32,939 bases of DNA from an uncultured Eubacteriales bacterium (GCA_900317765.1 ONID01000033.1:1-32939); one strand, 5' to 3'. Shown: positions 23,208 through 32,497, counted from the stretch's first letter. Notes: generated by a model from the sequence alone, not told the origin. Translations and numbers: made by a program.

Positions 23208-23666
23208 ATGCGAAAAAAGATTATGTTTGTCTGTCTGGGGAATATCTGCCGTTCGCCCATGGCGGAGTTTGTTTTTAAAGCCATCGCCGATGAACGCGGA
23301 GGGGATTTCGAAGTGGCGTCTTCCGGTACAAGCAGCGAGGAATACGGCAATCCCGTTTATCCGCCGGCAGCCGCCGTTCTTGCGCGGCACGACATCCGCT
23401 GCCAAGGCAAGCGTGCGGTGCAATTCACGAAGGAAGATTATGCGTATTACGACTGCATTGTGTGCATGGAACAACGCAATATCAGCCGTTTGGAACGCCT
23501 TGTCGGCGGCGATCCTCTGGGCAAGTTCAGCCGGTTGCTTGACTTTACGGATGCTCCCCGGGATATTGCTGACCCGTGGTATACCGGCGATTTTGAAACC
23601 GCCTTCCATGAGATTTACGAGGGATGTCTCGCGCTGTATGATAAACTGCAGGCAGATGCGCGGTAA
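23208..23666 (+). CDS. Low-molecular-weight protein tyrosine phosphatase
   Basis: 152 residues from ATG 23208 (AGGTG eight to nine bases upstream). The N-terminal P-loop CLGNICRS (Cys9, Arg15) is the CX5R phosphatase signature, and the acid-loop Asp is in IADPWYTGD near residue 124. The size matches the family. In Firmicutes these enzymes dephosphorylate tyrosine or arginine on proteins, for example in exopolysaccharide control or arginine phosphorylation; which applies here cannot be read from the sequence. It is followed 40 bases later by dnaE on the same transcript. Confidence 0.92.
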   Translation: MRKKIMFVCLGNICRSPMAEFVFKAIADERGGDFEVASSGTSSEEYGNPVYPPAAAVLARHDIRCQGKRAVQFTKEDYAYYDCIVCMEQRNISRLERLVGGDPLGKFSRLLDFTDAPRDIADPWYTGDFETAFHEIYEGCLALYDKLQADAR

Positions 23667-23706
23667 ACCATATGGATGCATGACGCCATAAAGGAGGCTT
23701 CTGAAA

Positions 23707-26700
23707 TTGTTTGCCCATCTTCATCTGCACAGTGAATACAGTTTGCTCGACGGCGCCTGCAGAATAAAGGAACTTGTCGCAGCCGTCAGGGAACTGGGAC
23801 AGGAGGCTGTCGCCGTTACCGACCACGGCGCGATGTACGGCGCTGTGGATTTCTATAAGGAAGCCAAAAAGCAGGGCGTCAAGCCGATCATCGGCTGTGA
23901 GGTGTATGTCGCTCCCCGGAGCATGTCCGACAAGGTTCACGGAACCGATTCGGACTATTCGCACCTTGTGCTGCTCTGCGAAAACATGACGGGCTATCGG
24001 AATCTGATAAAAATTGTGTCCCTCTCCTGGACGGAGGGTTTTTACGTAAAGCCGAGAATCGACCGCGATATTCTTTCAAAGCATACGGAAGGGCTTATAG
24101 CCCTGTCGGCGTGTTTGGCGGGAGATATTCCCAAATTCCTGTTGAATGGGGATTATGCTTCCGCCTATAAACGTGCGCTGGAATACCGCGAGATGTTCGG
24201 CGAGGACAATTTCTTCCTCGAACTGCAAAATCACGGCATTGATGAACAAAAGACCGTCAGCGAGGGATTGCTCAGGCTGCACAGCGAAACGGGAATCCCG
24301 CTGGTCGTCACCAACGACTGCCACTACATCCGGAAATCCGACGCACGCACCCATGAAATACTTCTCTGCATACAGACCAAAAGCACGGTGGACGACCCCG
24401 GCGCATTCAGATTTCCCACCGATGAATTTTATCTCAAGAGCGAAGAGGAAATGCGTTCGCTTTTCCCGGAATGTCCCGAGGCAGCCGACAATACCGTGAA
24501 AATTGCAGACCGCTGCAACGTGGAATTTGAATTCGGACACACCAAGCTCCCGCATTTCGAGGTGCCGGGAGGGATGGATCACGCTGTCTACCTGAAAAAC
24601 ATCTGTTATGACGGTCTTCGGGCGAGATACAGCCATCCCGACGATGAGCGGCTTCTTTCACGTCTGCATTACGAGCTTTCGGTCGTGGAGAAAATGGGGT
24701 ATACCGACTACTATCTGATTGTGGGCGATTTCGTGCGGTACGCCAAATCCCACGGCATTCCGGTCGGCCCCGGACGTGGCTCCGGCGCGGGCAGCTTAGC
24801 GGCTTACTGCATGGGAATTACCGATGTCGACCCCATGAAGTACGACCTTCTCTTTGAACGTTTTCTCAATCCCGAACGCGTGAGTATGCCGGATTTTGAC
24901 ATAGACTTCTGCAACGAGCGCCGGCAGGAGGTCATTGATTACGTCATCAGAAAATACGGCGCGGACAATGTCGCGCAGATCATCACCTTCGGCACCATGG
25001 CTGCCAAAGCCGCTGTCCGCGACGTGGGACGCGCTTTGGGACTGCCCTACAGCGTTCCCGACCGGATCGCCAAGATGATACCCAACGCCTTGCACATCAC
25101 CCTGAAGGACGCTTTGGAAAGCTCCGATGACCTGCGCAGGGAATACGACGGCGACCCGCAGATCAGGGAACTGCTGGACATTTCCATGAGCCTGGAAGGA
25201 ATGCCGCGTCACGCCTCCACGCACGCCGCCGGAGTGGTCATTACCCGGCTGCCGGTGAGCGAATATGTTCCGCTGGCGGTCAATGACAATGTGGCTGTCA
25301 CCCAGTACACCATGACCACACTGGAAGAACTTGGTCTGCTCAAAATGGACTTTTTAGGCATCCGCAACCTGACGGTCATCAAGGACGCGGAAACCATGAT
25401 CCGCCGCACACATCCCGAATTCAGCATGAAGAATATTCCCTACGACGACCCGGAGGTTTTTGCCATGATGGGAGCGGGGGAGACGTCGGGCGTCTTTCAG
25501 TTTGAATCGGCGGGAATGCGCAGCGTGCTCCAGCGAATGCAGCCCGGGAGCGTCGAAGACCTCACCGCCGTGCTTTCGCTCTACCGTCCGGGACCGATGG
25601 CTTCCATTCCCAAATACATCGAAAACAGCAAGAACCCTTCCGGAATCAGATACGACGACGAACGGCTGAAAAGCATTCTCGACGTGACCTACGGCTGCAT
25701 CGTCTACCAGGAACAGGTCATGCAGATTTTCCGGGCGCTGGCGGGCTATTCGCTGGGACGCGCCGACGTTGTCCGCCGCGCCATGAGCAAGAAGAAGCAC
25801 GACGTCATGCAGCGGGAACGCGAGGTCTTTCTGAATGGACTGAAGGACGACGACGGCAGCGTGATTGTCGAGGGGGCGATTGCCCGGGGCGTCAAACGGG
25901 AGGCTGCCGAAAAGATATTCGCCGAGATGGAGTCCTTCGCCTCCTACGCCTTCAACAAGAGCCACGCCGTCTGCTATGCGGTGGTGGCATACCAGACCGC
26001 CTATCTCAAATGCAAATACCCCGGTCAGTATATGTCTGCACTGCTGACAAGCGTGCTGGACTGGCGGGGAAAGGTCTCGGAATACATTGCCGAATGCCGG
26101 CGCATGGGCATTCCCGTTCTGCCGCCGAGCATCAACGAGAGCGAGTTGAATTTCACCTATACGCCGGAGGGAATCCGCTTCGGACTGCTTGCCATCAAGA
26201 ATTTAGGCAAGGGAGCCATCCTCCGCATACTTCGTGAACGTCAGGCGGGAGGCAGATACAGAAAATTCTATGAATTCTGCAGCCGTGCCTGCGGCGGAGA
26301 CGTCAACCGCCGGGCGGTGGAAAGCCTGATCAAAAGCGGCGCCCTCGACGGTCTCGCGGACAACCGCCGTCAGATGCTCATTTCCGTCGGCAGAATCATG
26401 GATTTTCTGGAAGAGGACCGGCGGCACAATATCGAGGGACAGCTGAACCTCTTCGGCGGAGAAGAGAGTGCCGGACAGAGCATAGAGCTTCCACAGACGG
26501 AGGAATTCCCGCTTACCGAACTGCTCGCCATGGAGAAGGAAGTGACCGAGCTGTATCTCAGCTCGCATCCGCTGGAGGCATATAGCGAAATCGCCTCTGC
26601 GATACACGCTTCGTCGATTTTGGAAATCATCGCCGGAGCGGAGGACGAAACCGACACGCGTTATTCCGACGGGAAGAATGTCCGTCTGCTGGTGATGATC

Positions 26701-27270
26701 GAAAAGCTGAAGCTCAAACTCTCCAAGAACAACGAGAAAATGGCATTCGCAGACATAGAGGACGCCGGCGGGTCACTGGAAATGATCATTTTCCCCAAGG
26801 TTCTCGCCGGATACGCGGGATTGATAGCCGAACATGTCCCATTGATCGTGGACGGCAGAATCAGCCTGCGCGAGGAGGAAGAACCCAAGATCATCTGCGA
26901 GCGCATTTTCACACCGGCACAGGCGAACAACCTGCCGCCGATGGAAGGCGATTCCTTCCGGCAGCCGCGGCAAAACACCCGCAGGTCTGAGCCGCCGCGC
27001 GATCAGCTTCCTGTCGCGCTGAAGGAGCGAAAAGGCAATCCCATCCTTTTCCTGCGCGTGCCGTCGATGGAATCCGCCGAATGGCACCGCGCTTTGAAGG
27101 TCATCAAGGTCTTTGACGGCATATCGCGGGTATTCATCCGCTGCGCCGACAGCGGCGAATTGGTCGAAGCCCCGGTGCAGTACCGCGTGATGATGAACAG
27201 CGTCATGCTCGGCGAACTGACCCGGATTTTAGGCGAAGGTAACGTCGCCGTGCGGTACGAATCGGTGTGA
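23707..27270 (+). CDS. dnaE: DNA polymerase III alpha subunit (DnaE type)
   Basis: 1187 residues, normal for DnaE. Order: PHP domain (HLHSEYSLLDG at the start, TDHGAMYG near residue 39); polymerase palm and fingers with GPGRGSGAGSLAAYC near 357 and the catalytic PDFDIDF with Asp398 and Asp400; thumb/fingers (HASTHAAGVVIT, LYRPGPM, SYAFNKSHAVCYA); a tandem HhH region; a QLNLFGG segment near 918 in the usual clamp-binding position; and an OB fold (VRLLVMIEKLKLKL to MIIFPKVL). It is the replicative or second polymerase of a Firmicute. The start is TTG with AAGGAGG nine bases upstream, well supported because the PHP motif begins at residue 4. No intein or frameshift was seen. Confidence 0.96.
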   Translation: MFAHLHLHSEYSLLDGACRIKELVAAVRELGQEAVAVTDHGAMYGAVDFYKEAKKQGVKPIIGCEVYVAPRSMSDKVHGTDSDYSHLVLLCENMTGYRNLIKIVSLSWTEGFYVKPRIDRDILSKHTEGLIALSACLAGDIPKFLLNGDYASAYKRALEYREMFGEDNFFLELQNHGIDEQKTVSEGLLRLHSETGIPLVVTNDCHYIRKSDARTHEILLCIQTKSTVDDPGAFRFPTDEFYLKSEEEMRSLFPECPEAADNTVKIADRCNVEFEFGHTKLPHFEVPGGMDHAVYLKNICYDGLRARYSHPDDERLLSRLHYELSVVEKMGYTDYYLIVGDFVRYAKSHGIPVGPGRGSGAGSLAAYCMGITDVDPMKYDLLFERFLNPERVSMPDFDIDFCNERRQEVIDYVIRKYGADNVAQIITFGTMAAKAAVRDVGRALGLPYSVPDRIAKMIPNALHITLKDALESSDDLRREYDGDPQIRELLDISMSLEGMPRHASTHAAGVVITRLPVSEYVPLAVNDNVAVTQYTMTTLEELGLLKMDFLGIRNLTVIKDAETMIRRTHPEFSMKNIPYDDPEVFAMMGAGETSGVFQFESAGMRSVLQRMQPGSVEDLTAVLSLYRPGPMASIPKYIENSKNPSGIRYDDERLKSILDVTYGCIVYQEQVMQIFRALAGYSLGRADVVRRAMSKKKHDVMQREREVFLNGLKDDDGSVIVEGAIARGVKREAAEKIFAEMESFASYAFNKSHAVCYAVVAYQTAYLKCKYPGQYMSALLTSVLDWRGKVSEYIAECRRMGIPVLPPSINESELNFTYTPEGIRFGLLAIKNLGKGAILRILRERQAGGRYRKFYEFCSRACGGDVNRRAVESLIKSGALDGLADNRRQMLISVGRIMDFLEEDRRHNIEGQLNLFGGEESAGQSIELPQTEEFPLTELLAMEKEVTELYLSSHPLEAYSEIASAIHASSILEIIAGAEDETDTRYSDGKNVRLLVMIEKLKLKLSKNNEKMAFADIEDAGGSLEMIIFPKVLAGYAGLIAEHVPLIVDGRISLREEEEPKIICERIFTPAQANNLPPMEGDSFRQPRQNTRRSEPPRDQLPVALKERKGNPILFLRVPSMESAEWHRALKVIKVFDGISRVFIRCADSGELVEAPVQYRVMMNSVMLGELTRILGEGNVAVRYESV

Positions 27271-27308
27271 TCGGCTTGCGGTGAAATGAATCTCTGACGC
27301 TGAAAATG

Positions 27309-27334
27309 CCGTGTTACCGGCAGATTTTTCCGGA
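27309..27334 (+). terminator. Possible terminator after dnaE
   Basis: TGCCG-TGTTAC-CGGCA hairpin followed by GATTTTTCC. The stem is only 5 bp, so support is modest. An A/T-only hairpin near 27385-27415 could also contribute. Confidence 0.4.
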
Positions 27335-27423
27335 TTGGCAACAAACAGTTTAACAGTACCGAAATAAAAACAGAGGAAAAACAGAAAAAACCAGAAAAAA
27401 ACTGTTTTTTTGGCAAAAAGATG

Positions 27424-27451
27424 TTGCGAAATTCTAATATTATGCTATAAT
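27424..27451 (+). promoter_or_regulatory. Promoter of pfkA
   Basis: TTGCGA (27424-27429), 16-base spacer, and TGCTATAAT, an extended -10 with TATAAT at 27446-27451. The predicted start near 27458 leaves a short leader before the coding region. Confidence 0.65.
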
Positions 27452-27474
27452 TGATATGAGCGTATTGTCGGGAA

Positions 27475-28473
27475 TTGGTTTTTCCGGCAGCGAACGGATA
27501 CATAATTAGATTTCAGGGAGTCGCGGTTCTCACCAGCGGCGGCGACGCACCGGGCATGAATGCGGCTGTCAGAGCAGTCGTCAGAACGGCTATCTTCAAG
27601 GGCATGGATGTCTACGGCGTTCAGAGAGGCTACAACGGTCTGATCACCGGCGAAGTCGTCAAGATGGATCTGAGAAGCGTTTCCGATATTATCCACAGAG
27701 GCGGCACCGTGCTTTACACCGCCAGAAGCCCCAAATTCAGAACGCCCGAGGGCGTCAAGCAGGCTGCGGATTACTGCCGTGAGCTGGGTATCAAGGGTGT
27801 TGTCGTCATCGGCGGCGACGGTTCCTACAGAGGCGCACGCGATCTGACCCATGCGGGCATTCCCTGCGTCGGTCTGCCGGGCACCATTGACAACGACATC
27901 AGCTCCACCGATCACACTATCGGTTTTGATACCGCTATGAATACCGCCATGCATATGGTTGACAATATCCGCGACACATCCCAGTCTCACGACCGCTGCA
28001 GCGTTGTCGAGGTTATGGGCAGAAACGCGGGCTATCTGGCACTTCACACAGGCGTTGCCTGCGGTGCTACCGCTATCCTTGTTCCCGAGGTTCCCTTTGA
28101 TCTGGAAAAGGATGTTATTCCCAAGATCACCAGAACACAGGCAACCGGCAAGAAGAATTTCATCATCGTCGTGGCCGAGGGCGTCGGCGGCACTGAGAAT
28201 ATCGCCCGCCACATCCAGGAACTGACCGGCATTGACACCAGGGCCACCATTCTCGGACATGTGCAGAGAGGCGGCTCTCCCACAGTGCGCGACCGTGTTA
28301 TCGCCACCCAGATGGGTTATCACGCTGTCGAGCTGCTTGAACAGGGCATCGGCAACCGTGTTGTCGGCATCAAGGAAGACAAGGTTGTTGACTTCGACAT
28401 CGACGAGGCTCTCGAAATGACAAAGCCCTTCGAGGAAGAGCTCTTCAAGATTGCCGACGTTGTATCCATCTAA
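27475..28473 (+). CDS. pfkA: 6-phosphofructokinase, ATP-dependent
   Basis: 332 residues at most. It catalyses fructose-6-phosphate phosphorylation in glycolysis. Motifs: VLTSGGDAPGMNAA at the start, GGDGSYRGA (Gly at the site that separates ATP from PPi enzymes), PGTIDNDI with the catalytic Asp, IGFDTA, MGRNAGYLA and HVQRGGSPT. These point to an ATP-dependent bacterial PfkA. The start is a problem: the conserved N-terminus begins at about 27514 (FQGVAVLTSGG), yet no ATG or GTG lies in frame upstream. The only ordinary option is TTG 27475 with no well-spaced ribosome binding site; ATA 27502 or ATT 27505 would be rare starts. Either the start is non-standard or the 5' end was altered. It has its own promoter. 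Confidence 0.93.
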   Translation: MVFPAANGYIIRFQGVAVLTSGGDAPGMNAAVRAVVRTAIFKGMDVYGVQRGYNGLITGEVVKMDLRSVSDIIHRGGTVLYTARSPKFRTPEGVKQAADYCRELGIKGVVVIGGDGSYRGARDLTHAGIPCVGLPGTIDNDISSTDHTIGFDTAMNTAMHMVDNIRDTSQSHDRCSVVEVMGRNAGYLALHTGVACGATAILVPEVPFDLEKDVIPKITRTQATGKKNFIIVVAEGVGGTENIARHIQELTGIDTRATILGHVQRGGSPTVRDRVIATQMGYHAVELLEQGIGNRVVGIKEDKVVDFDIDEALEMTKPFEEELFKIADVVSI

Positions 28474-28498
28474 ATAATTAATTATTTTTCATTGACGT

Positions 28499-28576
28499 AA
28501 AAGGCAAGATTTTCTGTTTGTACCTATATCAGTCCATCATAAGATGTTCTGTGCAGTAAAGAGAAACTTGCCTTTT
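28499..28576 (+). promoter_or_regulatory. Leader hairpin between pfkA and purE
   Basis: AAAAGGCAAG (28499-28508) pairs perfectly with CTTGCCTTTT (28567-28576) around a 58-base region. The right arm ends in TTTT then GTTGGTTTTA, so it could terminate pfkA or act as an attenuator for the pur genes. The inner loop has no match I recognise to a purine or PreQ1 riboswitch. No clear purE promoter was found in 28474-28632. Confidence 0.45.
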
Positions 28577-28632
28577 GTTGGTTTTATAGCTCAGATGTAA
28601 AAACTTATTTACAAAAAGGAAGGATTTTATCT

Positions 28633-29148
28633 ATGTCTGTTTTTTCCAGGAAAGTTGCCATCATCATGGGCAGCGACAGCGATCTTCCGGTAGTCAAGCC
28701 CGCCATTACCACCTTAAAGGAATTCGGCGTCGAATATGAGGTCAGAGTCATGTCGGCACACAGAACGCCCGACGCGGCTGCCGAATTCAGCAAGAACGCA
28801 AAGGCAAACGGCTTCGGCGTAATCATCGCGGCTGCGGGCAAGGCGGCGCATCTCGGCGGCGTGCTTGCGGCGCATACGGTGCTTCCCGTCATCGGCATTC
28901 CGGTCAAGTCCTCCACGCTCGACGGACTTGACGCGCTGCTGGCCACCGTTCAGATGCCGAGCGGCATTCCCGTTGCCACGGTTGCCATCGACGGCTCCGC
29001 CAACGCGGCTTTGCTTGCCATTCAGATGCTTGCTCTTTCCGACGACAATCTTTCCGAAAAATTTGCCGCATACAAAAAGAGCATGGCGGAAGGCGTTGCA
29101 AAGAAGGACGCTGCGTTGCAGGAAAAGCTGAACCAGATAGAAGGTTGA
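28633..29148 (+). CDS. purE: N5-carboxyaminoimidazole ribonucleotide mutase
   Basis: 171 residues, class I PurE. It converts N5-CAIR to CAIR in purine biosynthesis. Motifs: IIMGSDSDLP at the start, MSAHRTPD, AAAGKAAHLGGVLAAHT, and IDGSANAALLA near the end. The phosphate-binding Ser and the His of the HRTP loop are present. AAGGAAGG lies upstream of the ATG. It is the first gene of a purE-purF-purM-purN run; no purK is seen in the window. Confidence 0.95.
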   Translation: MSVFSRKVAIIMGSDSDLPVVKPAITTLKEFGVEYEVRVMSAHRTPDAAAEFSKNAKANGFGVIIAAAGKAAHLGGVLAAHTVLPVIGIPVKSSTLDGLDALLATVQMPSGIPVATVAIDGSANAALLAIQMLALSDDNLSEKFAAYKKSMAEGVAKKDAALQEKLNQIEG

Positions 29149-29243
29149 AGGTAGGAGGTTCAATGGCCTTCTGTTTTCCGCTTTTTGCCAATTGCGAATG
29201 GCTGACTGCTAACAGCAAAATGAGAGATGGAGGTTTTTACCCT

Positions 29244-30710
29244 TTGAAAATAAAGGATCATTTTGAAAAAGAAAATTACGATCAATTAAGCGAAGAGTGC
29301 GGCGTTTTCGGCATTTACTGTGCCGATGAAAAGAAAGTGCTGGAGCTGACCCATCTCGCGCTCTATGCCATGCAGCACAGAGGCCGCGTCGGCGCGGGAA
29401 TGGCATTCTCCGACGGCAAGACCATACGCTGCTATAAGGATCTGGGTCTGGTGGCTGACGTTTTCACTGAGAACATGCTCAAGAGAATCCAGTCCGGCAA
29501 GATTGCCATCGGACACGTCAGAAATTCCAGTAAAGCCGTTGTGGAACGCGTTGCGGCACAGCCGCTGGTCATGCACTACATGGAGGGCGTCATGGCGCTC
29601 TCCAACAACGGCGCACTGGTCAACGGCAACGACCTGCGCGAATTTTTAGAGCACGACGGCGCCATGTTCCAGGCGGGAAGTGACGCGGAGACGGTGGCGT
29701 ATCTGATCGCACGCAAGCGTGTGAAGTCCGGTTCCATCGAAAAGGCTGTCGCCGAGGCTATGGAGCAGGTACAGGGAGCCTATTCCATGGCGATCATGAG
29801 CCGCAATAAGCTGATCGCCGTGCGTGACCCAAGGGGAATGCGTCCGCTGTCGCTGGGAAAGATCGGGGACGACTGCTGGGTTGTCGCCAGCGAAACCTGC
29901 GTGTTTGACGGCATCGGCGCGGAATTCCTGCGCGATGTGGAGCCGGGCGAGGTCGTCATGATTGACGACGACGGCATCCATTCCGACAGAAGACACTGCG
30001 GCAAGGAAAAGCAGGCGCTCTGCATTTACGAATACGTCTACTTTGCGCGTCCCGATTCGGTGATCAACGGCAAGAGCGTTCACGAAGTGCGCATGGAAAT
30101 AGGCAAGCTGCTGGCACGGGAGCATCCCGTGGAAGCGGACATCGTCTGCGGCGTGCCGGATTCGGGCATATCGGCGGCGATAGGCTATTCCCAGGCAAGC
30201 GGAATTCCCTACGGCACAGCGCTGATCAAGAACAAATACATCTCTCAGGGGCACATCGGCAAGGACGACGAATCCTTCAAGATGGCGCTGAAGGTCAAGC
30301 TGAATGTGCTGGAATCCATCATCAGGGGGAAGCGTGTCATTCTGATCGACGACTCCATCATCAAGGGCATGACCGCAAAGTATATCATCGGACTGCTGCG
30401 CAAGGCGGGAGCGACGGAGGTGCACATGCGCATATCCTCGCCGCCGGTGTTCAACACCTGCTATTTCGGCACCACCATCAACGACCGCGGTTCGCTCATC
30501 ACCAACAGCATGAAGGTGGAGCAGATCTGCTCGGCGATAGGCGCGGATTCCCTCGGCTTCGTCTCGGTTGACGGCATTCACAATGTCGCCGGAATGGGTG
30601 AAATCGGCATCTGTGACGCCTGCTTCACGGGCAACTATCCCATGCAGGTGGATGAGCGCGAGTATTACAACAAATACGATTTTAAGATAGGCGAACAGCC
30701 GAAAGCGTAG
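29244..30710 (+). CDS. purF: Amidophosphoribosyltransferase
   Basis: The first committed enzyme of purine synthesis, making phosphoribosylamine from PRPP and glutamine. The glutaminase nucleophile is the Cys of EECGVFGIYC, which must become N-terminal by propeptide removal. The likely start is TTG 29244 with GGAGG ten bases upstream, giving an 18-residue propeptide. The frame is open back to 29145 through AT-rich non-coding-like DNA, so ATG 29220 or 29163 are less likely. The PRPP loop reads VILIDDSIIKGMTAK where VDDSIVRGTT is usual, a divergent version. CDACFTGNYP near the C-terminus matches the Fe-S cluster cysteines of the Bacillus-type enzyme. Confidence 0.93.
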   Translation: MKIKDHFEKENYDQLSEECGVFGIYCADEKKVLELTHLALYAMQHRGRVGAGMAFSDGKTIRCYKDLGLVADVFTENMLKRIQSGKIAIGHVRNSSKAVVERVAAQPLVMHYMEGVMALSNNGALVNGNDLREFLEHDGAMFQAGSDAETVAYLIARKRVKSGSIEKAVAEAMEQVQGAYSMAIMSRNKLIAVRDPRGMRPLSLGKIGDDCWVVASETCVFDGIGAEFLRDVEPGEVVMIDDDGIHSDRRHCGKEKQALCIYEYVYFARPDSVINGKSVHEVRMEIGKLLAREHPVEADIVCGVPDSGISAAIGYSQASGIPYGTALIKNKYISQGHIGKDDESFKMALKVKLNVLESIIRGKRVILIDDSIIKGMTAKYIIGLLRKAGATEVHMRISSPPVFNTCYFGTTINDRGSLITNSMKVEQICSAIGADSLGFVSVDGIHNVAGMGEIGICDACFTGNYPMQVDEREYYNKYDFKIGEQPKA

Positions 30711-30745
30711 GAAGCAAAGAAATTCAAACTTATGGAGGAAAAAAC

Positions 30746-30826
30746 ATGAGCAATACTAAGAGCTACAGCAACAGCTACAAGGAAGCCGGCGTTGACGTAA
30801 CCGCGGCACCAATATTCCCGGCGTAG
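30746..30826 (+). pseudogene. purM: 5' fragment of purM, cut off by a frameshifting deletion
   Basis: ATG 30746 has GGAGG upstream and reads [20 protein letters not shown], the normal PurM start, then continues out of frame to a TAG at 30824-30826. Compared with the family, about 13-14 residues between GVDVTA and the following [15 protein letters not shown] segment are missing, and the loss is not a multiple of three. The continuation of the gene lies in another frame from about 30807. Confidence 0.8.
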
Positions 30827-31755
30827 TGTCGAGCATAGGCGGCTTCGGCGGTCTCTTTGAGCCGGACTTTTCCGGCATGAAGACGCCGACCCTTGTCTCC
30901 GGTACCGACGGCGTCGGCACCAAGCTGAAAATCGCCTTTCTGATGGACAAGCACGACACGGTGGGCATCGATTGCGTTGCCATGTGTGCCAACGACGTGG
31001 CTTGCAGCGGCGCACAGCCCCTTTTCTTCCTCGACTATCTGGCAGTGGGCAAGAACATTCCCGAGAAGGTAGCCGACATCGTCGGCGGCGTTGCGGAAGG
31101 CTGCGTACAGGCAGGCTGCGCCCTGATCGGCGGCGAGACTGCCGAAATGCCGGGCTTCTATCCCCCTGAGGAATACGACCTCGCGGGCTTCTGTGTCGGT
31201 CTGGCAGACAAGGAGAAGATCGTTGACTGTGCCAACGTCAAAGTCGGCGACACCCTGATCGGCGTTGCCTCTACAGGTCTGCATTCCAACGGCTTCTCGC
31301 TGGTTCGCACCACGCTGAGAGTCAGTTCACAAAATATCGGCAAGCACATCGACGAATTCGGCAAAACACTCGGCGAAGAGCTTCTCACTCCCACCAGAAT
31401 CTATGTCAAGTCCGTTCTTGCCCTGCAAAAGGCGGTCAACGTCCACGGCATTTCCAACATCACCGGCGGCGGATTCTATGAGAACATTCCGCGCATGCTG
31501 CCCGACGGCATGATGGCGAAGGTGCAGCGTGCTTCCGTCAAGGTGCTTCCGGTTTTCCACTACATCCAGAAGATGAGCGACGGCAGAATCGACGATCACG
31601 ACATGTTCAACACCTTCAACATGGGCGTCGGTCTGGTGGTAGCGGTTGACCCGTCCGAGGCGGACATGGCGATTGAAACGCTGAAAGCCAACGGCGAAGA
31701 AGCCTATGTCATCGGCGAAGTCGTCAGCGGCACAGAGGGCGTTGAAATATGCTGA
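30826..31755 (+). CDS. purM: Phosphoribosylformylglycinamidine cyclo-ligase, N-terminally broken
   Basis: 309 codons from GTG 30826, in a different frame from the purM 5' fragment. PurM closes the imidazole ring to make AIR. All downstream motifs are intact: [83 protein letters not shown]. The fragment stop and this GTG overlap as TAGTG, so reinitiation could make a protein lacking the first ~35 residues. The missing part normally helps form the active-site region, so activity is doubtful. A sequencing or assembly error would also explain it, because purM is flanked by intact purF and purN. The gene overlaps purN by 7 bases. Confidence 0.85.
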   Translation: MSSIGGFGGLFEPDFSGMKTPTLVSGTDGVGTKLKIAFLMDKHDTVGIDCVAMCANDVACSGAQPLFFLDYLAVGKNIPEKVADIVGGVAEGCVQAGCALIGGETAEMPGFYPPEEYDLAGFCVGLADKEKIVDCANVKVGDTLIGVASTGLHSNGFSLVRTTLRVSSQNIGKHIDEFGKTLGEELLTPTRIYVKSVLALQKAVNVHGISNITGGGFYENIPRMLPDGMMAKVQRASVKVLPVFHYIQKMSDGRIDDHDMFNTFNMGVGLVVAVDPSEADMAIETLKANGEEAYVIGEVVSGTEGVEIC

Positions 31756-32411
31756 TGAATACCGTTGAAAATAAAGTTAAAAATATTGCTGTGTTCGTGT
31801 CGGGCGGCGGAACGAACCTGCAAGCCCTGATCGACGCGCAGGAACGCGGCGAGATCAAAAACGGGCGCATTGTCTTTGTGCTTGCCAGCAATGACAAGGC
31901 ATACGCCATCGAACGCGCAAAAAAAGTCGGCATCGAGTACCAGGTCGTTTCCCGCAAGGCATACGCATCCAGCGAGGAATACGACGCGGCGATTTTGGCG
32001 GCTCTCGAAAACCGCGGCATTGACCTGATCGTGCTTGCCGGTTTCCTCTCGATACTCGGTCCCACCGTCATCGAACAATACCGCAACCGGATCATCAACA
32101 TTCATCCTTCCCTGATACCGCTTTTCTGCGGCGACGGATTCTACGGCAAGAAGGTACACACCGCCGTTCTCGCCAGCGGCATGAAGGTGACAGGCGCAAC
32201 CGCTCACTTTGTCAACGAAATCACCGACGGCGGCGCGATCATCCTTCAAAAAGCCGTTCCCATCGAACAGGGCGACAACGAGGACATTCTCCAATACCGC
32301 GTCATGCGCCAGGCGGAATGGGAAATATTGCCCAAGGCGGTGAGCCTTTTCTGTGAGGACAGAATCCGCATTGTCGGAAACCGGACGGAAATAATTGGCA
32401 CTTCGTTTTAG
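31749..32411 (+). CDS. purN: Phosphoribosylglycinamide formyltransferase
   Basis: 220 residues. It transfers the formyl group from 10-formyl-THF to GAR. Motifs: [13 protein letters not shown] at the start, [14 protein letters not shown], the catalytic INIHPSLIP (Asn and His), and EITDGGAII with the catalytic Asp. It starts inside the purM stop (ATGCTGATG; ATG 31755 is an alternative), which couples its translation to purM. It is the last clear pur gene before an AT-rich repeat. purH and purD are not in the window. Confidence 0.94.
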   Translation: MLMNTVENKVKNIAVFVSGGGTNLQALIDAQERGEIKNGRIVFVLASNDKAYAIERAKKVGIEYQVVSRKAYASSEEYDAAILAALENRGIDLIVLAGFLSILGPTVIEQYRNRIINIHPSLIPLFCGDGFYGKKVHTAVLASGMKVTGATAHFVNEITDGGAIILQKAVPIEQGDNEDILQYRVMRQAEWEILPKAVSLFCEDRIRIVGNRTEIIGTSF

Positions 32412-32470
32412 ATAATAGATAATGGATAATAAAGAATAGATAATAGAATAGGAAGGGCTGTCGCCCTTGA
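32409..32470. repeat. TAATAGATAA-type repeat with hairpin, short copy
   Basis: Starting at the purN stop, AT-rich units (GATAATAGATAATGGATAA and similar) run to 32450, followed by the perfect hairpin AAGGGC-TGTC-GCCCTT (32453-32468) and then GAAATG. The hairpin is framed as at 18644-18661 (GGAAGG before, CCTTGAAA after) but with different stem bases. Confidence 0.55.
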
Positions 32471-32497
32471 AATGAATTGTTTAAGGAGATGTCAACC

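Noticed and set aside
27455..27508. Short ORF (17 codons from ATG 27455) as a leader peptide for pfkA
   Set aside because: Its ATG lies upstream of the predicted transcription start and has no ribosome binding site.
28499..28576. Purine riboswitch upstream of purE
   Set aside because: The conserved three-way junction bases and loop-loop motifs of the purine aptamer are not present.
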